Assembly (NCBI GenBank): GCA_964548225.1
Contig: CAZJQP010000081.1
Coordinates: forward strand, 1 to 22,968
Origin: CALMEH01 sp964548225
GTDB lineage: Bacteria; Acidobacteriota; Blastocatellia; Pyrinomonadales; Pyrinomonadaceae
Length of the DNA: 22,968 nucleotides
Reading direction: 5' to 3'
Shown here: positions 14,566 to 21,442 of the stretch, one piece after another
Layout of the letters: every line of letters starts with the position of its first letter
How positions within the stretch are numbered: the first letter of the stretch is position 1
Notes under the pieces: generated by a model
What the model was told of the DNA's origin: nothing
What the model saw: only the letters and a program-made list of their open reading frames with translations
The model's database searches: none
Program-made: the position numbers and the translations under genes

Positions 14566-14740
14566 CCAAATTTTCCTCCTCAACTTCGTTGACCAATTCT
14601 TCTATGTCTGACCAAAAAACCTGATATTTTGCGTCCTCAATATCGCGGAAATAATCTTTTTTTGCGGCATAAATAAAAATTAACGCCGCTCCCGCGCCCA
14701 TCAAAAGACTGGCAATAATAGCAATCCAGGTTAATGTCAT
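14549..14740 (-). CDS. ccoS: cbb3-type oxidase assembly protein CcoS
   Basis: A 63-aa single-span protein with a helix at about 3-25 (LTWIAIIASLLMGAGAALIFIYA), then KKDYFRDIEDAKYQVFWSD and an acidic tail. The segment after the helix matches the CcoS/FixS pattern of a positively charged end, an aromatic residue, D-x-E, and a KYQ-like turn. CcoS is needed for haem and copper insertion into CcoN. Unusually, it is separated from ccoI and placed first in the structural block, just after the regulator gene, with its stop inside the Rieske gene start region. Confidence 0.75.
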   Translation of the reverse strand: MTLTWIAIIASLLMGAGAALIFIYAAKKDYFRDIEDAKYQVFWSDIEELVNEVEEENLDERKR

Positions 14741-14761
14741 AAAACATTTTTCGTTTCAATT

Positions 14762-15163
14762 TTAATTAGGCGCAAAATCGGCAATCGTTTGGTGTTTGAG
14801 AGTTGCGACCAATTCGTTGCAAATCCTCCTCCATTCAGGGCAAAAAGAACACGCAGGATTTTCGCCTCGTGCGCCACACAAAATGCACTCGTCAAGATAC
14901 GGATCGTGATCTAAAGCTCTGAAAACGTCCCAAAGTGTTATGTTCTGCGGCTCTTGTGCCAACAGATAACCGCCATGAACGCCTTTGACCGAACGAACAA
15001 GCCGATGTCGTCGCAGTTCACCCAATAACTTTCTCAAATAATCCGGCGGAATTTTCTCACTCGAAGCGATTTCGCCCAATCCGCAAAGCCTCGCATCACC
15101 GCCGCGCCGCGCCATATATGACAACGCTCTGATCCCGTAACCCGTAGCTTTCGAGAAGACCAT
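14762..15163 (-). CDS. Rrf2-family transcriptional regulator, Cys-rich sensor type
   Basis: A 133-aa DNA-binding protein, MVFSKATGYGIRALSYMAR onward. It has the winged-helix of Rrf2 proteins, with recognition-helix and wing motif IPPDYLRKLLGELRRHRLVRSVKGVHGGYLLA. The sensor part has C93, C96, C105, C108 and C115 (CILC, then CSFC, then C), plus C27. Rrf2 sensors such as IscR and NsrR usually use three cysteines, so this cluster is richer. It is first in the respiratory operon, 21 bp before ccoS, so I infer control of that operon by an Fe-S cluster sensing O2, NO or Fe-S status. The ATG at 15163 has GAGG 9 nt upstream. A GTG at 15229 would add 22 low-complexity residues and is less likely. Confidence 0.85.
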   Translation of the reverse strand: MVFSKATGYGIRALSYMARRGGDARLCGLGEIASSEKIPPDYLRKLLGELRRHRLVRSVKGVHGGYLLAQEPQNITLWDVFRALDHDPYLDECILCGARGENPACSFCPEWRRICNELVATLKHQTIADFAPN

Positions 15164-15234
15164 TTCCCGATTCCTCAAATGCGGACTTTTTTCTCCGCTT
15201 TCAGATTCGTTTTTTTCTTTATTTGGCACAATAG

Positions 15235-15248
15235 TTGATTTACATCAT
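15235..15248. promoter_or_regulatory. FNR/CRP-like palindrome in the divergent control region
   Basis: TTGATTTACATCAT matches the FNR consensus TTGAT-N4-ATCAA at 9 of 10 positions. It lies between the two divergently transcribed regulator genes. I could not place convincing -35 and -10 boxes at the usual distance from it on either strand, and single matches of this length can occur by chance. Confidence 0.35.
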
Positions 15249-15287
15249 TTTTATAGTTAGCTTGCCCAAATCTTTTGGAATGAAATA

Positions 15288-15950
15288 ATGAAAATTACGG
15301 AAATCAAAAAACTTGTTAAAGGAACTGCCGATGCCGCTTTTGTTATCGCTCCGGACGGCTTAATTACAGCTTGGAATCAGGCGGCGGTGGAACTTTTCGG
15401 CATCGTTGAAGCAGATGCTATCGGAAAATTTTGCAGTGATGTCCTGCACGGAATTGATGAATGTGGACGCGCTTGCAACGAAAACTGTGCGATTCGGCAA
15501 TGGACGCAAAATCATCAACCGTTAAAAAACTACGATATTCACGTCGAAACGAATGGTAAGCGACAATGGTGCAATATTTCGGTTTTGATTGTTGAAGAAG
15601 ACCGCTCGAACACGCCTTATACTGTCCACATTGCGCGTCCCGCCGAATTGCGAAAAAGATTTGAAGGACTTTTACGCGATTTCGTCGTCAGCCAAACGAG
15701 TTTGCCAAGCGTCAACGTCGGCGAAATTCTGACCAGCAAAAAAACGCCGACGGCAATGACGGATTTAACTCGACGCGAACTCGAAATATTAAGTCATCTG
15801 GCAAAAGGCGCAACAACCGCCGACATCGCCAATGAACTTTTTATTAGTCGGTCAACAACCAACAATCACATTCAGAAGATTTTGAAAAAGCTCAATGCAC
15901 ATTCGCGCCTCGAAGCTCTCCGTCGTGCCGTGCAAGTCGGTTTGATATGA
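15288..15950 (+). CDS. PAS-LuxR type transcriptional regulator with Cys cluster
   Basis: A 220-aa regulator with an N-terminal PAS domain (about 5-115: DAAFVIAPDGLITAWNQAAVELFG) and a C-terminal LuxR/GerE helix-turn-helix (about 157-218: LTRRELEILSHLAKGATTADIANELF, then SRSTTNNHIQKIL). No receiver domain is present. The PAS domain carries C49, C59, C63 and C67, plus C95, a compact cluster that could bind iron-sulfur, haem or zinc. Divergent from the Rrf2-led respiratory operon, so control of that operon is plausible but inferred. The ATG at 15288 has only a weak ribosome site (TTGGAA). Confidence 0.85.
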   Translation: MKITEIKKLVKGTADAAFVIAPDGLITAWNQAAVELFGIVEADAIGKFCSDVLHGIDECGRACNENCAIRQWTQNHQPLKNYDIHVETNGKRQWCNISVLIVEEDRSNTPYTVHIARPAELRKRFEGLLRDFVVSQTSLPSVNVGEILTSKKTPTAMTDLTRRELEILSHLAKGATTADIANELFISRSTTNNHIQKILKKLNAHSRLEALRRAVQVGLI

Positions 15951-16266
15951 AAAAATTCACGACCGGGCGCGAAAATTTCCGCAGAACGTAATAAACTTTC
16001 TCCGTTGAAAATCTTCTGTCAGCAAATTGTGTGAAAAAATTCCGTTTCTATTCAATGGCACATCGCCTGGAACATATCAAACGAACTTTAAAGTAGAAGA
16101 AAATAAAAGAGCAAAAACAGCCGATTTACGCCAATGAAAATTCAACCTAAAAAAGTAATTTTGTGTATTAAACTTTGGTATTCGCTTTACTTGTGAATAG
16201 GCAAAACTCGCCGAATTGTTGCCGTTTTATGCTCTGATTAATAAAAACTCACCCTTAAATTTAATT

Positions 16267-16294
16267 TTGATTTGAGGCGGGCAACTTTTATCTT
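16267..16294 (+). promoter_or_regulatory. Possible sigma-70 promoter for the HEAT-repeat gene
   Basis: TTGATT (16267-16272) and TATCTT (16289-16294) are 16 bp apart. The match is moderate. Confidence 0.3.
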
Positions 16295-16338
16295 GCCTTA
16301 TCGCAACAAAAGACGGATAATCGCGTCTAAGGTCTGCG

Positions 16339-16345
16339 AAAGGAG
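16339..16345 (+). promoter_or_regulatory. Ribosome binding site for the gene at 16355
   Basis: AAAGGAG lies 9 nt before the ATG. Confidence 0.75.
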
Positions 16346-16354
16346 TCATTTTGA

Positions 16355-19300
16355 ATGTTTAAGTTGTCTGTCGGTGCTTTGTTTTTGTGTCTTTTCTTCT
16401 TCTCAAACGGTTTCGCGCAAAACGCTAAAATCGAGAGTTTGTTAAAGCAAATTTTAGATTTGCCCGCGCCTGCGCCGCGTGATTTTTCGGCTTACACGGA
16501 TAAACCGAAACGCGAACGCGACGCGGCTTTTTTGTCCGAAGATAATGTTCCGCCCGATGATGCTCCAATTGAAGATTTAGTGGATTATTGGACGAATCAG
16601 AACAGCAAATATTCGCGTATTTCCTATCAAATCAAACCTTCCTCCAAAACCGTTGAGCGTTTGCTCGATTATGCGGACGAAAACCTCGAAGAAATCAATA
16701 ATTTTTTGAATATTCTGCCTGTTAAACCCGAAGTCGGCGATAAAGTTAAACAAATTTTCGACAAAATGCCGGAAAAAAGCGAAGAAGAAGGCGGAGATTA
16801 TCAGCGTGAAGCGGTTGAAAATTGGCTCAAATCAAACAGCCGTTATTATCTCGGCGATTTGATAAACAAGGCTTCAAAAATCAAAGACCAAAATAATTAT
16901 GTTGCCAACACCGAACAGGACATTTTGCGTTCGTTGGCGCGGGTTGACTGGGATTCGGCAAAACCGTTTGTTGACCGATTTTTGTATGATTCTTCGCAAC
17001 CTTATTCGCAGATTTTGGCGAAATGGGTTTCTTACGAACACGCGCTTGCCGAAAACAATTCGAGCGATATTGACCGTTGGCGCGGCGAATTGAAACGCAT
17101 TGTCGAAGATAAATCGGCAACTTGGGCAATGCGCGATTTGGCGATGGACGCGCTTGCGCTTTCGGGCGATTGGGACGGGCGCGATGATTGGTATATTTCT
17201 CTGCTCGAAGACGAAACTTTATTGACGATTCAGGACAATGGTTACACCGGATTGACGACGATGCTTTCCGTTTCAAAACCCGGAAAATTTACTGAAGCAA
17301 TGATTCGTCTGACGAAAAGCAGTAATTTCGCCGCACGCTCCGCCGCTGTGCGAAATTTAATGGGTTCGCTCGATAAAACCAACAAAGAATTGCTTGAAGC
17401 CTTACTTCCGTGGCTTTTTGACGCAAAATGGGTGAAGCCTGCCAACGAAAGCCAGCGTTTGACTTTAATAAGTTTTTATACCGACGCTGAATTCCCTGAA
17501 GCCGTGCCGGGATTGATTGCCGTTGTGCAGAACGAAAAAGATGTTAATCGCGCTTACGCCGCACTTGCTTTGGCGAAATACAAAGACGCTCGTGCTGTTC
17601 CGGCACTGCGGGCGGCACTCACAGACGAGCAAAACATCGAATATCGTAGATACATTATCGGTGCATTGGTCGGAACGGGCGGCGTTAGCGATGATGAGCA
17701 AATGACTTCGCTCGAACAATATGCAACGCTGATTTCTACGCCCGAAGGTTTGGAAAAATTCCAAAAATCAGAATATTACTACGGCGAAGAAAATGTGCCG
17801 CCACAGCCTTTGCCGATAATTATCGGCAAATATGTTGCCGATCAGGAAGAACCGTCCGAAGGTTTGGCAATTCGCGCCGTTGAGCGTTTGAAGGTTTTAA
17901 AACGAACAAAACCCGCAGTCGCGCAGATTCTCGCCGGAATTATGCAAAAATGGAAAGGGCGCGTGGCATTTCTTGAAACGATTCGCCAAATCAAAGCCGG
18001 CGAAGCAGACGTTGAAGCTGTTTTGAATTTTCTCGCTAAACGCAAAGATTCCCGCGAAAAAATGCCGAATGAACTGGTAAATCTTCGCACGTCAAACGGT
18101 ATCGGGCGCGGATTGGGCGCGTGTATTATTGAAGAAGATTTGGAATATTCAAATGTTTTAGGCGGCGGTGACGTTGAAGCCCAAACAGCGATGTTTGGCT
18201 GTGCGCGGCTGATTCGTGCGAAATTGCCTCTGGCGGCAGTTGGCGGTTTTTTGTCAAATGCAAATCCGATGCTGGCTCTTGCCGCAGAAAGATATTTGGA
18301 AACCGAAGATTCCGTCGAAGCGCGGCAGATGATTTTGGCAAAACGTCCGAATGATATTGTAATTCTCGGAGCGCAGGAAGCATTCGTCCCGAATTCGGTG
18401 AAAACGCCTTACACGAGCGAAGGTTTGAACAATCTATTTTACACCGTCAACGAATTTTATTTCGGCGGCGTTAATCTTTCAAATATCCGCAAATCGGAGG
18501 AAAATCTCCGCAACGAAATGAAACAAAATCCTGACTTATTGGCGGTTTATGCGTTCGCGCCAAATGCGGAAGCCGGATTGCGCGTTGTGCGGCTTTTTAA
18601 GGATAAAGTAGTTTATACAAACTATGAAGACACGGCGCGTTACACCGAAAGAAATCTGACGAAAGAAGAATACGAAGAGTTTTTGGGAGCGGTTATAGCA
18701 AACAAAATTGATTCGCTTTCCGCGCTCGGCGGCGATTGTGAAGAATGCGTTTATAGCGAATTTTTGATGTTCGGGCGCGGCGGCGGACGGCGCGTTTCAT
18801 TCACCGAAGCAGGTGAATATTCACCGCCGCCGATTTTGAAAATTCGTGCCTTTTTCGACAATTTCGACAAAGGTGATTTGCGTCTGAATTATTGGTTGGC
18901 ATCGAAAGTAAAAGGTTTGGAAATAATGATGTCGGACAAAAAATTCAACGCGCTTGCCGTTTGGAAAAAAGATGCCGATTTCCGTGTTCTTGTTGAAGAT
19001 AAAGCTAAAAAAGAAGAAATCGAAAAGCAACTAGCCGAACTTGAAAAGCAGGAAAATTCGGTTGAAATCCCTTCGGACGATTACCAACAACTTCAGGCGC
19101 GTTACGAAGCCCAGCAACGCCGCCGTTTGAAGATGCAATATGACCATTATTTCTGGCGGAAAGTTGAAAATGGTTTGCTCGGCGCAAATACGACGCAACC
19201 TGCCGAAATGCCGTATTTATTTGATGAAACGCAAGTTTCCGAAGCCGAAGGACTCAATCTCTTTCCGCGTGCGTGGCAAGTTCGTTCGGGAAATTCGGAA

Positions 19301-20008
19301 ATCCGTGTCGGTGTTGATTATTACCAAAATAATCTATTCAAAGTCAGCCGCACCCAAGCGGCGATAAAAATCAAAGACGGAACTTTCCAAAATCCGATTG
19401 TTACGGGCGACGGCAAATGGGTTGTCGCTTCAAAATCCGAAGAGGATTGGGTTAAACCGCAAACCTTGACGCGGGTAAATCTGCAAACACGCAAGGAATT
19501 TGCCATCAACATTCCGCCCGCCGATACACTAATGCCGATTGCCTTTAACGCTTCAAACAACAAGGTTTTAATCTATCGCGCTAAAGGAAAATTCTATCGG
19601 TCAGAAGAAGGTTTCAACGAATATGGCAACGAAGGCGACGGCGAATATTATCAGCCAACCAACGATAAAACGAATCCGAGTCCGGCAACGCCCGAATTTT
19701 ATTTGCTCGACGCAGAAACCGGCATCGCGCAAATCGTCAAAGGCGAATTTCGCCCGTTTTTACAGCAAACTTATCGTCCGCTTCAACCGACAGGCGTGGC
19801 AAACGAATTTTGGGCGGCGATTTATGACGAAAAATTAAAAGCCACAAACATCGGACGCTACAACGATAAGACTTTCAAATTCACGCCCGTTCGCGCAATT
19901 CCCGACATAAATCTGAACAGTATGCAGATTTATGTCGAAGAAACGGCGGGAAAAATCTATTTCGTTTATCAAGGTCATCTGCTCGGTTTGCCTTTGAAAA
20001 GTGAATAA
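16355..20008 (+). CDS. Exported large HEAT-repeat protein with beta-rich C-terminus
   Basis: An unrecognised 1217-aa protein with a clear signal peptide (MFKLSVGALFLCLFFFSNGFA, cleavage after GFA), so it is periplasmic or secreted. Helical repeat-like segments run through residues 50-650. The clearest HEAT or PBS-type unit is near 380-435 (VPGLIAVVQ, AYAALALAKYKDARAVPALRAAL). A charged coiled-coil-like stretch lies near 880-935 (KKEEIEKQLAELEKQ, QLQARYEAQQRRR). The last 270 residues look beta-rich, with repeated 'dgkwvvas' and 'nkvliyra' strands as in partial beta-propellers. No catalytic motif was recognised. It follows a 404-bp gap and ends immediately before an inverted-repeat element, so it is probably a single transcription unit. 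It may scaffold envelope proteins; this is inference. Confidence 0.9.
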   Translation: MFKLSVGALFLCLFFFSNGFAQNAKIESLLKQILDLPAPAPRDFSAYTDKPKRERDAAFLSEDNVPPDDAPIEDLVDYWTNQNSKYSRISYQIKPSSKTVERLLDYADENLEEINNFLNILPVKPEVGDKVKQIFDKMPEKSEEEGGDYQREAVENWLKSNSRYYLGDLINKASKIKDQNNYVANTEQDILRSLARVDWDSAKPFVDRFLYDSSQPYSQILAKWVSYEHALAENNSSDIDRWRGELKRIVEDKSATWAMRDLAMDALALSGDWDGRDDWYISLLEDETLLTIQDNGYTGLTTMLSVSKPGKFTEAMIRLTKSSNFAARSAAVRNLMGSLDKTNKELLEALLPWLFDAKWVKPANESQRLTLISFYTDAEFPEAVPGLIAVVQNEKDVNRAYAALALAKYKDARAVPALRAALTDEQNIEYRRYIIGALVGTGGVSDDEQMTSLEQYATLISTPEGLEKFQKSEYYYGEENVPPQPLPIIIGKYVADQEEPSEGLAIRAVERLKVLKRTKPAVAQILAGIMQKWKGRVAFLETIRQIKAGEADVEAVLNFLAKRKDSREKMPNELVNLRTSNGIGRGLGACIIEEDLEYSNVLGGGDVEAQTAMFGCARLIRAKLPLAAVGGFLSNANPMLALAAERYLETEDSVEARQMILAKRPNDIVILGAQEAFVPNSVKTPYTSEGLNNLFYTVNEFYFGGVNLSNIRKSEENLRNEMKQNPDLLAVYAFAPNAEAGLRVVRLFKDKVVYTNYEDTARYTERNLTKEEYEEFLGAVIANKIDSLSALGGDCEECVYSEFLMFGRGGGRRVSFTEAGEYSPPPILKIRAFFDNFDKGDLRLNYWLASKVKGLEIMMSDKKFNALAVWKKDADFRVLVEDKAKKEEIEKQLAELEKQENSVEIPSDDYQQLQARYEAQQRRRLKMQYDHYFWRKVENGLLGANTTQPAEMPYLFDETQVSEAEGLNLFPRAWQVRSGNSEIRVGVDYYQNNLFKVSRTQAAIKIKDGTFQNPIVTGDGKWVVASKSEEDWVKPQTLTRVNLQTRKEFAINIPPADTLMPIAFNASNNKVLIYRAKGKFYRSEEGFNEYGNEGDGEYYQPTNDKTNPSPATPEFYLLDAETGIAQIVKGEFRPFLQQTYRPLQPTGVANEFWAAIYDEKLKATNIGRYNDKTFKFTPVRAIPDINLNSMQIYVEETAGKIYFVYQGHLLGLPLKSE

Positions 20009-20161
20009 GACTGGAGCGCAAGCGGCTCGCCTGCCCGTTCGAGCGAAGCAAGAACGGCAAATGCTGCACTCCAAATCAAATTGATTCAACGTGCGGCGTT
20101 CTCGCGCCTGTTCTCGCACAGCCTCGAACGCGCGGGCAAGCGAGCCGCTTGCGCTCCAGTC
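20009..20161. mobile_element. 153-bp REP/MITE-like inverted-repeat element
   Basis: Left end GACTGGAGCGCAAGCGGCTC (20009 on) and right end GAGCCGCTTGCGCTCCAGTC (ending 20161) are perfect inverse copies over 22 bp. The match continues imperfectly to about 34-38 bp (CTGCCCG...TTCGA against TCGAACGCGCGGGCA). The interior holds further short hairpins (CGTTC...GAACG) and no reading frame of note. The element starts on the base after the TAA of the preceding gene. Partial copies occur at 1-14 and 10924-10938. No transposase is nearby, so movement would need one in trans. Confidence 0.7.
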
Positions 20162-20225
20162 AATTTGCCTTTAAACACGAAAAAGTGTCTAATATTAGTT
20201 TGCTCGGTCATCGAAACTCCGAACA

Positions 20226-20236
20226 AAAGGAGGTGA
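20226..20236 (+). promoter_or_regulatory. Strong ribosome binding site of rpsU
   Basis: AAAGGAGGTGA is a near-perfect complement of the 16S rRNA 3' end. The spacing to the ATG at 20248 is long (11 nt). Confidence 0.8.
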
Positions 20237-20247
20237 ACAAGTAACCA

Positions 20248-20505
20248 ATGGCTTATATATCAGTTAATAATAACGAATCAATCGAAAGCGCATTGCGCCG
20301 ATTTAAGCGCAAAGTGATTACGGAAGAAATCATTAAAGACCTGAAAAAACACGCGCATTTTATTCCGCCCGGACAAAAGGCAAAGCTCAAATCGCAAAAC
20401 GCCCGCAAGCGTAACCGCAAGCGTTTCCGCCAAGTTCGACAGTTTAATCAGCAAGGTCAAGGACAAAATCAAAATCAAAACCAGAATCAAAATCAGAACA
20501 GATAG
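20248..20505 (+). CDS. rpsU: Ribosomal protein bS21 with Gln/Asn-rich tail
   Basis: An 85-aa small-subunit protein involved in translation initiation. The S21 core is clear: ISVNNNESIESALRRFKRKV, then a basic helix ending NARKRNRKRFRQVRQ. S21 proteins are usually about 58-70 aa. Here a low-complexity tail follows, with five NQ repeats (ending NQNQNR) encoded by near-identical CAAAAT-type hexamers. The tail probably arose by slippage. The ribosome site is near-perfect. A hairpin terminator follows directly. Confidence 0.95.
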   Translation: MAYISVNNNESIESALRRFKRKVITEEIIKDLKKHAHFIPPGQKAKLKSQNARKRNRKRFRQVRQFNQQGQGQNQNQNQNQNQNR

Positions 20506-20510
20506 ATTTT

Positions 20511-20538
20511 GAGGGATGAGGGATGAGGGATGAGAGAT
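20511..20538. repeat. Heptamer tandem repeat (GAGGGAT)x4
   Basis: GAGGGAT occurs three times and GAGAGAT once, back to back, 7 bp apart. The first three copies can each serve as the left arm of the terminator that follows. Confidence 0.85.
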
Positions 20539-20575
20539 GAATAAGAAATAGTTCATTGCTCATCCCTAATTTTTT
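20512..20575 (+). terminator. Rho-independent terminator after rpsU, with alternative left arms
   Basis: AGGGATGAG (20512-20520, or the copies 7 and 14 bp later) pairs with CTCATCCCT (20559-20567), followed by AATTTTTT. The T-tract ends 2 bp before the surE ATG. Confidence 0.7.
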
Positions 20576-20577
20576 AT

Positions 20578-21330
20578 ATGAGTTCGGAAAAAATTCGTAT
20601 TTTGATAACCAACGACGACGGTTATCATTCGGAAGGAATTATCGCGCTGGAAAACGCTCTGTCGGAAATCGGCGAATGTTTTGTCGTTGCGCCCGCGTCG
20701 GAAATGTCGGGCGCGTCGCACAGTTTGACATTGGCACGACCGCTTCGCATCAGACAAATTGACGCGCATCATTGGACGGTTGACGGCACGCCGACCGATT
20801 GTGTAACTTTGGCGATAAATCAGATTTTTTCGGCTGAGATGCGTCCGACAATTTGCGTTTCGGGCATCAATCACGGACCAAATTTGGGCGACGACGCGAC
20901 CTATTCCGGCACGGTTGCGGGCGCGATGGAAGCAACGATTTTGGGCGTTCCGGGACTTGCTTTCAGTCTGGTCGTCAACCGCAACCCCGATTTTTCGGAA
21001 TCAATGAAAGTCGTCCGACAGGTTACAAGCAAAGCAATTAACGAAGGTATTCCCGAAAATACGTTGCTCAACATCAATATTCCGAAAGGCGAGCCGCGTG
21101 GCATTCGCATCACGAAACAAGGTTTCAAAGATTCGCGCCCGATTATTTCCGAACACATTGACCCGCGCGGCAAACCGTATTTTTGGATTGGCGAACAACG
21201 CTACGGTTTTCACGCCGAAGGCGGCACAGACTTTGAAGCGATTGACGAAAATTACGTTTCAATTACGCCGATGCGAACCGATTTAACAAATTATCGGGCG
21301 ATTGAATTACTGAAAAGTTGGGAAAGTTAA
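20578..21330 (+). CDS. surE: 5'/3'-nucleotidase SurE
   Basis: A 250-aa cytoplasmic, metal-dependent nucleoside-monophosphate phosphatase (survival protein SurE). The family motifs are ILITNDDG (D13, D14), MSGASHS (S44) and SGINHGPNLGDDATYSGTVAGAM (N98), which supply the metal and substrate ligands. The spacing D13-S44 equals that of structurally studied SurE proteins. The start at 20578 directly follows a T-tract and has no Shine-Dalgarno sequence, yet the protein begins correctly (MSSEKIRILITNDDG). surE and pcm are neighbours in many bacteria, as here, consistent with a shared role in stationary-phase survival and repair. Confidence 0.96.
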   Translation: MSSEKIRILITNDDGYHSEGIIALENALSEIGECFVVAPASEMSGASHSLTLARPLRIRQIDAHHWTVDGTPTDCVTLAINQIFSAEMRPTICVSGINHGPNLGDDATYSGTVAGAMEATILGVPGLAFSLVVNRNPDFSESMKVVRQVTSKAINEGIPENTLLNINIPKGEPRGIRITKQGFKDSRPIISEHIDPRGKPYFWIGEQRYGFHAEGGTDFEAIDENYVSITPMRTDLTNYRAIELLKSWES

Positions 21331-21333
21331 ATT

Positions 21334-21361
21334 ATTTGCGATTTGCAATTTGTGATTGCTT
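21334..21361. repeat. Degenerate heptamer repeat (ATTTGCG-like)
   Basis: ATTTGCG, ATTTGCA, ATTTGTG and ATTGCTT lie in tandem with a 7-bp period, immediately after the surE stop. Confidence 0.6.
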
Positions 21362-21404
21362 GTAGTTTAAAGTTTTTGATTTAATCGAAAGCCTTTGCAA
21401 TCAG

Positions 21405-21440
21405 AGAAATCCAAAATCCAAAATCTAAAATCCAAAATCG
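21405..21440. repeat. Heptamer tandem repeat (AAAATCC-like)x5
   Basis: AAATCC, AAAATCC, AAAATCT, AAAATCC and AAAATCG follow each other with a 7-bp period and end 2 bp before the chosen pcm start. Confidence 0.8.
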
Positions 21441-21442
21441 AG

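Larger units (their letters stand above)
15951..16354. other. 404-bp AT-rich intergenic region
   Basis: No gene is supported here. The only small frame with a start (16135-16197, about 20 codons) lacks a ribosome site. The last 90 bp contain a possible promoter and the ribosome site for the gene at 16355. No clear terminator hairpin for the gene ending at 15950 was seen. Confidence 0.6.

Noticed and set aside
16135..16197. 20-codon frame MKIQPKKVILC...
   Set aside because: No ribosome site, very short, and no neighbour or motif supports it.
16267..16345. Riboswitch in the leader of the HEAT gene
   Set aside because: I found no conserved aptamer core or paired expression platform. The leader is short and AT-rich.
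20278..20556. 92-codon minus-strand frame opposite rpsU
   Set aside because: Its LILVLILIL-type run is just the complement of the CAAAAT repeats.
21395..21442. N-terminal extension of pcm
   Set aside because: It starts with TTG and translates the heptamer repeat into KSKIQNLKSKIE. Family members do not have it.
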